Below, in pieces: positions 7,180-15,886 of a DNA stretch of 16,161 bases; the stretch's first letter is position 1; each line of letters starts with the position of its first letter. The position numbers and the translations under genes are program-made. This stretch comes from Campylobacteraceae bacterium (GTDB lineage Bacteria; Campylobacterota; Campylobacteria; Campylobacterales; Sulfurovaceae), in the NCBI GenBank assembly GCA_026995985.1, contig JALWNF010000125.1, positions 1-16,161 on the forward strand, given 5' to 3'. The notes under the pieces are model-generated. The model saw nothing but the letters and a program-made list of their open reading frames with translations, searched no databases and was not told the DNA's origin.

Positions 7180-8301
7180 TTAGCGAATTTTTGTTTCAAC
7201 TCCATTAATATAACTATTATGAAGCTCAAACCCCTCATCAAACAGAACCAAATCAGCCACATACCCCTTCTCTAAAATACCAACATCTAATCCTAACCTC
7301 TTAGCAGGTATTGAAGTAACCATAGCTATAAGTTCTGGTAGACTTATGTTCGTATACTCATAAAAGTTCTTTAGAGCCTCATTTAGTTTAAGAACACTTC
7401 CAGCTAAAGTTCCATCTTCTAGCCTTGCCTCTTTGTTTTTTACTATAACCCTTTGCCCCCCTACTTCTGAAATACCATCTTTTAGACACCCTGCTCTCAT
7501 GGCATCGGTTATGAGTATGAGTTGCTCTCTTTTTAGTCTATGTAGAAGTTTAAAGAGTGAGGGGTGAATGTGTATAAGATCAGCAATAATATCACATGAG
7601 ACCTCATCTGCTTCTAAAATAGCACCTACAATTCCTACCTCTCTATGGTGTAGAGGATTCATAGCATTAAATAGGTGAGTTGCATGAGTCACCCCCCAAC
7701 TAAAGCTCTCTTTTGCCTCATTGTAAGTTGCATTTGAGTGACCAATACTTAGTACAATATTAGGAAAATACTCTTTTATATATCCTATAAACTCCTCTGC
7801 TCCTTCTACTTCAGGGGCAATAGTTATCATCTTTACTATGTCAATAAAAGGCTCTATAAGCTCTATATTTGGCTTTTGAATATAGTTTGGGTCTTGAGCT
7901 CCATGCTTAATGGGGTTTATAAAGGGTCCCTCTAGGTGTACCCCTAGAACTCTTGCCCCCTCTTTTTGTTTAAATGCTTGGACATTTTGTAGTGCTTTGG
8001 TTATCTGCTCTTGGCTCATAGTCATAGTTGTAGCTAAAAAAGAGGTTGTTCCTGTTTTTAAGATACTCTTTGAAATCTCCTCTAGTGCTTGTGGTGTTGC
8101 GTCCATTACATCGTAACCATTTGAGCCGTGTATATGAATATCTATAAACCCTGCACTAAGATAAAGCCCTTTAGCATCAATTAGCTCTGTATCTTTTGGA
8201 ATCTCTTTTGCTATAGAGATTATCTTTTTATCGAAAGTAAGCACATAGCCCTCTAAGAGCTCTTTGCTAGTTACTATCTTTGCATTTATAATACTCTTCA
8301 T
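7180..8301 (-). CDS. nagA: N-acetylglucosamine-6-phosphate deacetylase
   Basis: A 373-residue amidohydrolase that removes acetate from GlcNAc-6-phosphate to give glucosamine-6-phosphate, in amino-sugar use or wall recycling. [17 protein letters not shown] (H56, H58) begins the TIM barrel. [18 protein letters not shown] carries the metal-binding glutamate, [10 protein letters not shown] and [13 protein letters not shown] carry metal and substrate histidines, and LITDAMRAG carries the catalytic aspartate. A short N-terminal and C-terminal beta domain ([10 protein letters not shown]) completes the fold. Its ATG overlaps the stop of the upstream Sua5-like gene by 1 nt (TAATG), so the two are coupled. 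No nagB, nagE or other sugar gene is present, which suggests a recycling role more than uptake of external GlcNAc. This last point is inference. Confidence 0.95.
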   Translation of the reverse strand: MKSIINAKIVTSKELLEGYVLTFDKKIISIAKEIPKDTELIDAKGLYLSAGFIDIHIHGSNGYDVMDATPQALEEISKSILKTGTTSFLATTMTMSQEQITKALQNVQAFKQKEGARVLGVHLEGPFINPIKHGAQDPNYIQKPNIELIEPFIDIVKMITIAPEVEGAEEFIGYIKEYFPNIVLSIGHSNATYNEAKESFSWGVTHATHLFNAMNPLHHREVGIVGAILEADEVSCDIIADLIHIHPSLFKLLHRLKREQLILITDAMRAGCLKDGISEVGGQRVIVKNKEARLEDGTLAGSVLKLNEALKNFYEYTNISLPELIAMVTSIPAKRLGLDVGILEKGYVADLVLFDEGFELHNSYINGVETKIR

Positions 8302-8735
8302 TATCGAATCACTTTTAAATTTTTTTGACCTAAACGGTAGATGGTTGAAGCTTTAGCATTTTTTGCTTTTAGAAGCGTTACAATAACCTCTGCTCTATCT
8401 TTTGCATACTCTTCATCATATTTAGCCCCACTTAGATTTGCAGAGGAGCTATAGAGCCAATGGAGTCTGTCTAAAAGTAGGTTATGCTCTGTAGCTTTTA
8501 CCACACGAAACGACAACCCATTTGGCATAATAAAGGTTGTTTTTTTTGCTCTTCTAACTCTATTTTTATGGGCTGTAGGTACACGAGTAAAGCTTTTTAG
8601 AGTTTTAAGAGAGTCCACTACACGAATGTAGTGTTTGTTTGGTTTTCTCTTTTTGGCTCTGTCTATTTTGGAGCTATTTTGAGAGACAAAGCCTATGGTT
8701 GTATCGGTTAGGGTTAAAAAGAGACTCTCTTTCAC
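8301..8735 (-). CDS. Short Sua5/YciO/YrdC (TsaC-like) family protein
   Basis: A 144-residue protein with the reduced YrdC layout seen in Campylobacterota: LTLTDTTIGFVSQ near the N-terminus (equivalent to PTDTVYGL), the basic KKRKPNK, TTFIMPNGLSFRVVK in place of the usual PGPxT...VRVP segment, and WLYSSSANLSG (equivalent to STSANxSG). Full TsaC proteins (~190 residues) make threonylcarbamoyl-AMP for the t6A37 tRNA modification. The family resemblance is clear, but with ~45 residues fewer and the PGP motif altered, activity cannot be assumed. It starts 5 nt after the carB stop and its TAA overlaps the nagA ATG, so it is embedded in a tight operon. The final ~25 residues (KASTIYRLGQKNLKVIR) form a basic tail. 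Confidence 0.8.
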   Translation of the reverse strand: MKESLFLTLTDTTIGFVSQNSSKIDRAKKRKPNKHYIRVVDSLKTLKSFTRVPTAHKNRVRRAKKTTFIMPNGLSFRVVKATEHNLLLDRLHWLYSSSANLSGAKYDEEYAKDRAEVIVTLLKAKNAKASTIYRLGQKNLKVIR

Positions 8736-8740
8736 ACGAC

Positions 8741-11700
8741 TTAGTTAAGATACTCTTGAAGTGCTTTAGGTTCAAGTGAACCACCAGAATTTTTAAGCTC
8801 TTTTATTGCTAAGATAGCTGCTCTAGCTGCTGCTATGGTAGTGAAGTAGGCAACATTTTCACGAAGTACTGATTGTCTAATGGTCTGACCATCTATTTTA
8901 CTCTCTGCATCTGATGAGGTGTTAATGGCTAAAGCAATCTCACCATTTTTAATCATATCATTAATATTTGGACGACCTTCAGAGATTTTAAGTACCTCTT
9001 TTGAGGCTACTCCTGCCTCTGTCAATGCTCTGTGTGTCCCTTTTGTAGCAACAATCTCAAAGCCCAACTTAACAAATGCCTTGCCAATCTCTCCTAGATG
9101 AACTTTGTCACCATCAGCAAGTGACATAAAAACCTTACCCTCTAGTGGAATATTGTTTTTAGCTGCAAATTGACTCTTGGCAAAAGACATTCCAAAGTTA
9201 TCAGAGATTCCCATTACCTCACCTGTTGATTTCATCTCTGGCCCCAGAAGCAGGTCTGCCCCTGGGAGTTTATTAAATGGGAACACAGCCTCTTTTACAG
9301 CAACATGACCTCTTAGATTTGGCTCCATAATCTCTTTGTCAAAGTTGACTACATTAAAGGTGTCGTAGAACTTAAGTGCCTCTTTTAGATTACCTTGGAG
9401 CATTACTCTAGTAGCCACTTTAGCCAAAGGTACACCTGTAGCTTTACTTACAAATGGTACAGTTCTTGATGCTCTTGGATTTACCTCTATAAGGTAGACC
9501 TCATTCTCAAAGATAGCATACTGAATATTTAAAAGTCCTACAACACCAAGCCCTAGGGCAATAGAGGCTGTCTGTTTTTTTATCTCTGCTACCAACTCAT
9601 CTGAAATAGATATAGTCGGTAATGCACAAGCAGAGTCACCAGAGTGAATCCCTGCCTCCTCAATATGTTGCATTACAGCTCCAATATATACATCTTTTCC
9701 ATCAGAGATAGCATCTACATCAAGCTCTATAGCATTGGCCAAGAACTTATCTATAAGTACAGGTGCATCGTTTGAGACTAAAACTGCTTCATCCATATAC
9801 TCCTTAATCTCTGCATCAGAGTAGACAGTCTTCATTCCACGACCACCAAGTACAAATGACGGACGAACCAAAACAGGGTAACCAACACTATTAGCTACTA
9901 CCAACGCCTCCTCTTTTGAGAAGACTGTGTCGTTGTTTGGTTGTTTGAGCCCTAGTTTTTTAATAAACTCTGAAAATAGCTCTCTATCCTCTGCAAGGTC
10001 AATCACTTTGGCTGATGTACCAGAGATATTTGCCCCAATAGAGGTTAACTGTTTAGCTAGTTTTAGTGGTGTCTGCCCTCCAAAGTGGACAATCACCCCA
10101 TCGGGCTTTTCAACCTCTATAACATTTCTTACATGCTCAAAGTCTATTGGCTCAAAGTATAAAACATCAGAGGTGTCATAGTCTGTAGAGACAGTCTCAG
10201 GGTTACAGTTATACATAATAGACTTAATCCCCATATCAGCAAGAGCAAAAGAGGCGTGAACACAGCAGTAGTCAAACTCTATACCTTGTCCAATTCTGTT
10301 TGGTCCTCCACCAATTACAAGTACCTTTTTCTCATCTGAACTCTTCTTCTCTTGTTTTGGAAGCTTTGTAATGTTTGTAGTTGAGTAGAGGTAAGGGGTT
10401 AGTGCTTCAAACTCTGCTGAACAGGTGTCTACCTCATTGTACTCCAAAGCTATACCAAGCTTCTCACGAGCATTATAGATGTCATTCTCTGTAAAGTTTT
10501 GTCCCTCATTTTTGTTGATTGCCCATGCTATCATGGCATCTGAAAAGCCCTCCGATTTTATGGCTCTCATTCGCTCTTCATCTTTTAAGAGTGCTACATC
10601 TATAGATTTTTCACTATGGGCTAACTCTTCAAGCTGATATAAGAACCAAGGGTCAATCCCACACCACTCAAAGACCTCATCAACACTCTTACCACGTCTA
10701 AATGCCTCAAAAACATAAAGCACTCTATTTGCATTTGGGCGACGAATCTCTCTAATAAGTTCACTCTCATCACACTCAATAGGATTAAAGCCAATAAGCC
10801 CTGTCTCTAACGACACCAACGCCTTTTGCATTGACTCCTTAAAGGTACGACCAATGCTCATCACCTCACCAACAGACTTCATAGCTGTACCCAAAGTAGA
10901 GTCTGCTTGTGGAAACTTCTCAAAGGTAAATCTTGGAACTTTGGTAACCACATAGTCAATTACAGGCTCAAACGATGCTGGAGTTCCTGTAATATCATTT
11001 GTAATCTCATCAAGTGTAAATCCAACAGCCAACATAGTAGCCACTTTAGCAATAGGATACCCTGTCGCTTTTGAAGCGAGTGCTGAACTTCTACTTACCC
11101 TTGGATTCATCTCAATAACAATCATTCGACCATCTTTAGGGTTAACTGCAAACTGAACGTTTGAACCACCAGTATCAACTCCTACTTCACGTAAGATTTT
11201 AAAAGAGGCATCTCTCATTCGTTGGTACTCTTTGTCTGTTAGAGTAAGTGCAGGAGCAACGGTAATAGAGTCACCTGTATGTACCCCCATTGGGTCAAAG
11301 TTTTCAATGGAGCAGACTATAATACAGTTGTCTTTGTGGTCACGAATCACCTCCATCTCATACTCTTTCCACCCCAAAAGCGACTCTTCTATTAAGATTT
11401 CAGAGATAGGAGAGGCATCTAGTCCACCTTGGACTATCTTTTTGTACTCATCAATATTATAAGCCACACCAGAGCCACCACCTGCTAGAGTAAATGAGGC
11501 TCTTACAATAAGTGGAAAGCCTATTCTTTTAGCAATATTTAGAGCCTCTTCCATAGTGTAAGCATACTCTGAAATAGGCAAATCCATACCTATTCTAAGC
11601 ATTGCCTCTTTAAACTCTTGACGGTCCTCACCCTTTTTAATAGCTTCAGGTTTTGCCCCTAAAATCTGTATACCCTCTAGCATTCCAGCCTCATACATCT

Positions 11701-12001
11701 CCATTGAGACATTAAGAGCTGTCTGTCCACCCATAGTAGGCAAGATAGCATCTACTTTCTCTTTTTTGATAATCTTAGAGATAACCTCTGCTGTAATAGG
11801 CTCAACATAGGTTCTATCTGCAAACTCAGGGTCGGTCATAATAGTCGCTGGGTTAGAGTTAATAAGTACAACTCTATAGCCAAGATCTTTAAGTGTCTTT
11901 GCGGCTTGTGTTCCAGAGTAGTCAAACTCACAAGCTTGTCCAATAACAATAGGACCTGAGCCAATAAGTAAAATGGTTTTTATGTCAGTGCGTTTTGGCA
12001 T
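8741..12001 (-). CDS. carB: Carbamoyl-phosphate synthase large subunit
   Basis: A 1086-residue protein (E. coli 1073) that joins ammonia from the CarA glutaminase subunit with bicarbonate and two ATP to make carbamoyl phosphate for arginine and pyrimidines. It has two homologous halves. In each, a pre-ATP-grasp segment ([34 protein letters not shown]) is followed by MGGQTALN or FGGQTPLK and an ATP-grasp domain with [15 protein letters not shown] or [15 protein letters not shown]. The last ~140 residues are an MGS-like allosteric domain ([12 protein letters not shown]...[12 protein letters not shown]). The ATG has an AAGGG at 12011-12015, 9 nt upstream. carA is not in the window, so the subunits are unlinked here. 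It heads the operon reaching 5559. Confidence 0.98.
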   Translation of the reverse strand: MPKRTDIKTILLIGSGPIVIGQACEFDYSGTQAAKTLKDLGYRVVLINSNPATIMTDPEFADRTYVEPITAEVISKIIKKEKVDAILPTMGGQTALNVSMEMYEAGMLEGIQILGAKPEAIKKGEDRQEFKEAMLRIGMDLPISEYAYTMEEALNIAKRIGFPLIVRASFTLAGGGSGVAYNIDEYKKIVQGGLDASPISEILIEESLLGWKEYEMEVIRDHKDNCIIVCSIENFDPMGVHTGDSITVAPALTLTDKEYQRMRDASFKILREVGVDTGGSNVQFAVNPKDGRMIVIEMNPRVSRSSALASKATGYPIAKVATMLAVGFTLDEITNDITGTPASFEPVIDYVVTKVPRFTFEKFPQADSTLGTAMKSVGEVMSIGRTFKESMQKALVSLETGLIGFNPIECDESELIREIRRPNANRVLYVFEAFRRGKSVDEVFEWCGIDPWFLYQLEELAHSEKSIDVALLKDEERMRAIKSEGFSDAMIAWAINKNEGQNFTENDIYNAREKLGIALEYNEVDTCSAEFEALTPYLYSTTNITKLPKQEKKSSDEKKVLVIGGGPNRIGQGIEFDYCCVHASFALADMGIKSIMYNCNPETVSTDYDTSDVLYFEPIDFEHVRNVIEVEKPDGVIVHFGGQTPLKLAKQLTSIGANISGTSAKVIDLAEDRELFSEFIKKLGLKQPNNDTVFSKEEALVVANSVGYPVLVRPSFVLGGRGMKTVYSDAEIKEYMDEAVLVSNDAPVLIDKFLANAIELDVDAISDGKDVYIGAVMQHIEEAGIHSGDSACALPTISISDELVAEIKKQTASIALGLGVVGLLNIQYAIFENEVYLIEVNPRASRTVPFVSKATGVPLAKVATRVMLQGNLKEALKFYDTFNVVNFDKEIMEPNLRGHVAVKEAVFPFNKLPGADLLLGPEMKSTGEVMGISDNFGMSFAKSQFAAKNNIPLEGKVFMSLADGDKVHLGEIGKAFVKLGFEIVATKGTHRALTEAGVASKEVLKISEGRPNINDMIKNGEIALAINTSSDAESKIDGQTIRQSVLRENVAYFTTIAAARAAILAIKELKNSGGSLEPKALQEYLN

Positions 12002-12040
12002 GTAGAAGTACCCTTATGTAGTAGTTATAAAAATCTTGGC

Positions 12041-12046
12041 ATTATA
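12041..12046 (-). promoter_or_regulatory. Candidate -10 box of the carB operon
   Basis: TATAAT on the minus strand, in the context GAGTATAATGCC, 39 nt upstream of the carB ATG. No recognisable -35 box lies 17 nt upstream, which is normal for the main sigma factor in Campylobacterota. I see no pyrimidine-attenuator or ARG box with confidence. Confidence 0.45.
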
Positions 12047-12146
12047 CTCAAATTGGACTTAGAGAGTTACCTTTGATATATACTATACCCATCTATATAT
12101 TCTTTACCATCTATCGGTTTTGAATTTGTTTTGTTGTTTTGGCAAA

Positions 12147-12171
12147 GGGCAGACACGGAGGTCGCCCCTAC
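12147..12171 (-). repeat. GTAG-headed GC-rich palindrome, REP-like
   Basis: Read on the minus strand: GTAG, then GGGCGAC, a CTCCGT loop, and GTC-T-GCCC. This is an imperfect stem with one bulge and is strikingly GC-rich in an AT-rich intergenic region between nadM and carB. A 5' GTAG followed by an imperfect palindrome is the layout of REP elements mobilised by RAYT transposases (REP-associated tyrosine transposases). No transposase gene is in the window. Confidence 0.55.
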
Positions 12172-12201
12172 ATGTTGCATAAAATAATGACCCAATAATT
12201 A

Positions 12202-13209
12202 TTACCCCACCATCGCCTGAATAATATGAAAATGGTCTTCAAACATCAACTCAGGCTTGACCTCTGCAAAAGGAACCCAAAAGGCTTTACTTGCATCATC
12301 ACCACCTTTTACTTTTGGTAGCTTATCGCCCTTTAACTCTATTAGATAGGCATGAGTAACAGTTCTTCCTCGTGCAGAACGATAAGGGTCATCAAAAACT
12401 TGTGTTTTTGTTATGCTACCTGCTAAAACAGGGGCTGGTACTTTTATGCGTGTCTCTTCTCTTAGCTCTCTTATAACAGCTGATTTAAGCGTCTCATCTG
12501 AACCAAGAAATCCCCCTGGAAGTGCCATAAGTCCACGACCAGGTTGTGCTTTTCGTTCAATAAGTAAAATATGCCCACTCTGAACCACTACTGCATCAAC
12601 TGTAATGAACATTGGAGCATAAGGGGCATTGTCCCATGCAGATTTATATTTTTTTATAAAGTGGAACTCATTGGCTATTTGCTCATAGGTTTTAGTAGTT
12701 TTAAATTTCTTTAGCAGAATTGATATATTACTATTCAGTGAATTTGAAAACTCCTGATTATTAAAGTAGCGTTCTCTTATCTCTGTCGAAGAGATATTTT
12801 TGTAGTTGGCTACCTCTTCTCTCTCCCATTGTGGAAACTGTGTTAGGTAGTCTGAGGTGCTATCTTTTTGATGACCAATAAGTCCAATTTTTGGTTTAGA
12901 GGCTATTTTGTTGTGAACTACACCTGCTACTAACTGCTGAACTGACTTTATCCATAGTTGGTTATTGTAGGTATAATCAAGTAGAGGAAAGGCTAAAATT
13001 CGTCTATTCTCCTCTTGGGAAAAGACTGAACGCATAAATGTTTCTCGTTCATTAAAATCCCAAGGATTACGAACAGTTCTTGGCTGATAGGCTGAACCTA
13101 TTAAAACAATAACTTTGTCAGAAAGTTGCAATGCTTTACGAACAACACTCTCGTGTCCTAAGTGAAATGGCTGAAATCTGCCTATAAAAATGAGGTAATC
13201 ATACTTCAT
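12202..13209 (-). CDS. nadM: Bifunctional NMN adenylyltransferase / Nudix hydrolase
   Basis: Two domains. The N-terminal nucleotidyltransferase (about 1-175) has FIGRFQPFHLGH (HxGH at 16-19) and the late ISSTEIRERYF motif. It joins nicotinamide mononucleotide (NMN) and ATP to make NAD. The C-terminal Nudix domain (about 190-335) has the full box GG-x5-E-x7-RELREE near 232-254. The arrangement matches the Synechocystis slr0787-type and Francisella NadM-Nudix proteins, whose Nudix part hydrolyses ADP-ribose in the former. The reading frame can begin at GTG 13212, but AAGGAG at 13217-13222 gives 7 nt spacing to the ATG at 13209 and only 4 nt to the GTG, so I chose the ATG. It follows the DUF4153-like gene by ~120 nt and may have its own promoter. 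Cytosolic. Confidence 0.93.
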   Translation of the reverse strand: MKYDYLIFIGRFQPFHLGHESVVRKALQLSDKVIVLIGSAYQPRTVRNPWDFNERETFMRSVFSQEENRRILAFPLLDYTYNNQLWIKSVQQLVAGVVHNKIASKPKIGLIGHQKDSTSDYLTQFPQWEREEVANYKNISSTEIRERYFNNQEFSNSLNSNISILLKKFKTTKTYEQIANEFHFIKKYKSAWDNAPYAPMFITVDAVVVQSGHILLIERKAQPGRGLMALPGGFLGSDETLKSAVIRELREETRIKVPAPVLAGSITKTQVFDDPYRSARGRTVTHAYLIELKGDKLPKVKGGDDASKAFWVPFAEVKPELMFEDHFHIIQAMVG

Positions 13210-13266
13210 CACTAAGCTCCTTAGCGAAATTAAATTTACTCTTTTTGGGTCTATCCCTAGAGTAGT

Positions 13267-13294
13267 ACAGCGTCAAAAAATCCTTTTGAGCTGT
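13267..13294. repeat. Long bulged inverted repeat upstream of nadM
   Basis: ACAGC-g-TCAAAA (13267-13278), a 5-nt loop AATCC, then TTTTGAGCTGT (13284-13294): eleven base pairs with one bulged G. It lies after the stop of the DUF4153-like gene (13330) and before nadM. No U-tract follows on either strand, so it could be a weak terminator, a leader hairpin or an operator. Confidence 0.45.
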
Positions 13295-13329
13295 TAGAAG
13301 TGTAACATAGTTTTCTTAATGTGGTCTAA

Positions 13330-14445
13330 TTACACCATTTTAGATACATCTTCAAACAGTTTAACCGAAAGATTAATAAGATGTTCAGATTGAGACAGAA
13401 CAATAAATAGAGATATAGAAAAGAGCAACCACTTATAACTCGCCTTTTCAAAAAAGAGAAAATAACTAGAGACAAGAAATAACCATAATGTAAAAAGAGA
13501 GATTAGAGTATATAGCTCTGCTTCTAAATCTCGAACTTGAAACCAAATTTGATTAGCTAAAAAGAGACTCAAAAGGAAAAGCGTTCCCCAAAGAAAAGCT
13601 CTAAATTTTCTATTTGGTTCATTCCACAATGGAGTCCAATACATATAGGTAGCTATGGCTATAGCTGTATAGCCTAAGGCTAGAGCATCTATATTGGTAC
13701 TTATCCATACCTTTTCAATAATAATTTTTACAATATAGGCAAAGAGTATGAAAAAATAGATTAGAAAACTAGGTGTTAAGATATATTTAGTAAATACAAT
13801 ACCTATATTTTTATAACGATTTGTCTGAACCAACATAATATACTTAGGAAGATGAGCTAAAAAGTAGTTAACAGAAAAGAGTCCAACAATAGCTATTGCA
13901 ACTTGGACATAACGCACACTCTCTAATGATATACCAAAGAGTTGATTGAGTGCATACATTGTTATAAAGAATATAACATAAAAAGCAAAACTTAGAAGTA
14001 TCATTGCAAGTAAAATAAGTAGAATATTTTGTATCCACTCCCAAATATTTTTATTTGAAATAGAGACATCCATAAATGGAGCCCAAAAAAACATAAATAT
14101 AAGTGCAAAAATTAAAAGTATATGTCTAGTAATAATTGTTGCATCTAAAATATTTATAGGCAAAAGGTAATAGTAAAACACTAAGAGTCCTACCCCTATT
14201 AACTTAAACCAAACTCTTTTTGTTAACAGATGAAGTGCAGGAAATAGGAAAATACCTAAAGAGGCTACAAATGCCAGTTTATAGCTAATTAACATAAGGT
14301 AACTCTGACTAAATCTATCTCCTTCACTTATGATAATTAAAAGGAATGTAACAATAAAAGAGGAGAGTGAAGCAAGTGGAAAACGTTGCAAAGCTTTTAA
14401 AATTTTATGTGACCACCTATCTGCTACTTCTAAGATAAAGCTCAC
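13330..14445 (-). CDS. Polytopic inner-membrane protein, DUF4153-like
   Basis: A 371-residue protein with about ten hydrophobic segments, spanning the inner membrane almost throughout. It begins with a short amphipathic region and LQRFPLASLSSFIVTFLL, and has a central FTKYILTPSFLIYFFILFAY and a later FQVRDLEAELYTLI. These resemble, in order, the RFP start, the KYxLxPLxxIY block and the IRxYGLTexRY block of the DUF4153 family, whose role is unknown. The match is from memory and weaker in the last block. The start is GTG at 14445, supported by AGGAG at 14452-14456, 6 nt upstream. It is divergent from the beta-barrel gene. No catalytic motif is seen. Confidence 0.72.
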   Translation of the reverse strand: MSFILEVADRWSHKILKALQRFPLASLSSFIVTFLLIIISEGDRFSQSYLMLISYKLAFVASLGIFLFPALHLLTKRVWFKLIGVGLLVFYYYLLPINILDATIITRHILLIFALIFMFFWAPFMDVSISNKNIWEWIQNILLILLAMILLSFAFYVIFFITMYALNQLFGISLESVRYVQVAIAIVGLFSVNYFLAHLPKYIMLVQTNRYKNIGIVFTKYILTPSFLIYFFILFAYIVKIIIEKVWISTNIDALALGYTAIAIATYMYWTPLWNEPNRKFRAFLWGTLFLLSLFLANQIWFQVRDLEAELYTLISLFTLWLFLVSSYFLFFEKASYKWLLFSISLFIVLSQSEHLINLSVKLFEDVSKMV

Positions 14446-14484
14446 TTTATACTCCTTTTTTATTTTTATTTATTTATGTATTTT

Positions 14485-14490
14485 ATCATA
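14485..14490 (-). promoter_or_regulatory. Candidate -10 box of the DUF4153-like gene
   Basis: TATGAT on the minus strand, 39 nt before the GTG start, within a very AT-rich divergent intergenic region. A TATAGT at 14499-14494 is an alternative. The rest of 14446-14629 shows A/T tracts and no recognisable operator. Confidence 0.3.
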
Positions 14491-14589
14491 ACTACTATAA
14501 AGAAACATAATTTAACGTGATTTAATATTTCAAAATTATTTATTAAAAGAGCACTTAATTAAAATATGAATAGTTTTAAAAGCTTAGTA

Positions 14590-14598
14590 TGTTATAAT
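14590..14598 (+). promoter_or_regulatory. Extended -10 promoter of the beta-barrel gene
   Basis: TGTTATAAT: a consensus TATAAT at 14593-14598 with an upstream TG, 31 nt before the ATG. An AGGA at 14618-14621 provides the ribosome site, 8 nt before the start. Confidence 0.55.
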
Positions 14599-14629
14599 TT
14601 CACTAAAATTAATATTTAGGAAAAATAAA

Positions 14630-15823
14630 ATGAATAAAATAAAATTATCTATAGCAACTGTTAGTATACTTTTTTTATCAAATTCTGCTTCTGCTATTGA
14701 AATGACTGATTATAAAGTTATAGAAGGAACATACCAAGAGGCTTACATCAATGGTGCATTAACTATTGAGAGTGGAAATCAAGATCAAACAAGTTATAAC
14801 GCTCATGTAGATGCAAGTTATAAAACTATTCATACAACAGCTCCATACTCATGGGAGATAAAAGCTATTGCCAATAGCGATTTTGCTAAAGGTAAAAACA
14901 GTGGTGATGAATCAGAAGATAGCTATGATACATTTGTAAGTGGAAGAGTTGATAAATATATAAATAATGATGACACCTATTTTGTTTATGGTTCGGCAGA
15001 TTTAGGATATAGAAAACAGCTTACAGCAGATGAGGCAGATGACCCATTCTCTAAAGTTGGTGCAGGTGCAGGATATGGTAGAATGTACGATGCAACTCCA
15101 CTTGCTGTTGCCCTTAGAATTGTTGAAGACTTAAAAAAATATAAAATAATTAAAAAGCCTGTTTCAGATGAGGGGATGATTGCCTTAGCTAAAGTAATAG
15201 ATTTACAAGATGAGTATGAGAGTAAATATGGGTTTAATGACTATAAAAAATACTGGTATAGTGATATGGAAAAAGCTCTTAAAGATGCTGGTGCAATAGA
15301 TGGGGACTCTGTAGGAACATTTGGTATTGTAAGAATCAATGAGATTATTGATTTAGAAAAGATTTCAGGTAGATTTCATGGCTGGAAAGTACGTGCTGGA
15401 GCTAGTCAAATTATATCAAACTATAATGGAGAGGATGGGTCACCTACTGTAGATGCAGAGTTTGAGTATGGACACCCTATTGGTTATGAGTCACAATTTA
15501 CAGAAAAAGCAACTGTTTCAAAACTATTAGATGATGATAAAAATATAGATTTCCAATTTAGAAACACAGCGACCTATACTTATGAGCTATCTGATAGAAT
15601 TGATTGGGAGAATAATTGGATTTTAGGATTTGATAAATATGATCAAGGAGATGATGTTGTAAGTAACTCACTCTCAACTGGATTTAGATACTATCTTGCA
15701 AATAGATTAACATTTGATGCTACTCTATCTTTAACAAAAACAGATGGAACAAACGGAAATAGTGTCGAGACTCCTGATTGGGATACTAAGTTCTTTACAG
15801 GTATTAGATACCGTCTTAAATAG
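14630..15823 (+). CDS. Putative outer-membrane beta-barrel protein, function unknown
   Basis: A 397-residue protein. Residues 1-22 are a Sec signal peptide (basic start, hydrophobic core, NSASA cleavage site). The mature chain is rich in alternating polar/aromatic strands (GALTIES, YNAHVDASYKT, YFVYGSADLGYRK, VGAGAGYGR) and ends in a run of strands closing with TKFFTGIRYRLK, as expected for an outer-membrane barrel. About 95 residues (152-246), starting with MYDATPLAVALRIVEDL and containing YKKYWYSDMEKALKDAG, are predicted helical by eye and interrupt the barrel. I recall uncharacterised bacterial relatives with the same GYGR-YDATP and helical-insert layout but know no function. An origin as a DUF481-like barrel is possible. 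It is monocistronic, with a strong extended -10 promoter. Substrate or partner cannot be told. Confidence 0.8.
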   Translation: MNKIKLSIATVSILFLSNSASAIEMTDYKVIEGTYQEAYINGALTIESGNQDQTSYNAHVDASYKTIHTTAPYSWEIKAIANSDFAKGKNSGDESEDSYDTFVSGRVDKYINNDDTYFVYGSADLGYRKQLTADEADDPFSKVGAGAGYGRMYDATPLAVALRIVEDLKKYKIIKKPVSDEGMIALAKVIDLQDEYESKYGFNDYKKYWYSDMEKALKDAGAIDGDSVGTFGIVRINEIIDLEKISGRFHGWKVRAGASQIISNYNGEDGSPTVDAEFEYGHPIGYESQFTEKATVSKLLDDDKNIDFQFRNTATYTYELSDRIDWENNWILGFDKYDQGDDVVSNSLSTGFRYYLANRLTFDATLSLTKTDGTNGNSVETPDWDTKFFTGIRYRLK

Positions 15824-15842
15824 ACTCTATTAAGAAAAGAAA

Positions 15843-15861
15843 AGGAGGTAAAACTCCTCCT
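15843..15861 (-). terminator. Terminator of acnB
   Basis: AGGAGG (15843-15848) pairs with CCTCCT (15856-15861) around a 7-nt loop. On the minus strand the stem is followed directly by TTTTCTTTTCTT, fitting intrinsic termination 25 nt after the acnB stop. On the plus strand it is followed by A residues, so it would stop the beta-barrel transcript poorly. Confidence 0.65.
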
Positions 15862-15886
15862 AAAAAATAGTCAAGCAGTCAAAAGA

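Noticed and set aside
8919..11462. Several short plus-strand open frames
   Set aside because: All are antisense shadows inside carB, with no homology signal by eye.
12002..12201. Possible small gene or RNA between nadM and carB
   Set aside because: No open frame with a ribosome site on either strand. The only structured element is the REP-like palindrome.
13212..13224. CTAAG/CTTAG mini-hairpin around the nadM ribosome site
   Set aside because: Only 5 bp with a 3-nt loop, too weak to argue for translational control.
1768..13296. 12-mer TTTGAGCTGTTA shared by 1768-1779 and 13285-13296
   Set aside because: A 12-base match in two AT-rich intergenic regions of a 16-kb window is expected by chance, and the flanks do not match.
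15842..15849. Perfect Shine-Dalgarno sequence AAGGAGGT on the plus strand
   Set aside because: No start codon follows at a suitable distance. The bases are the arm of the acnB terminator stem.
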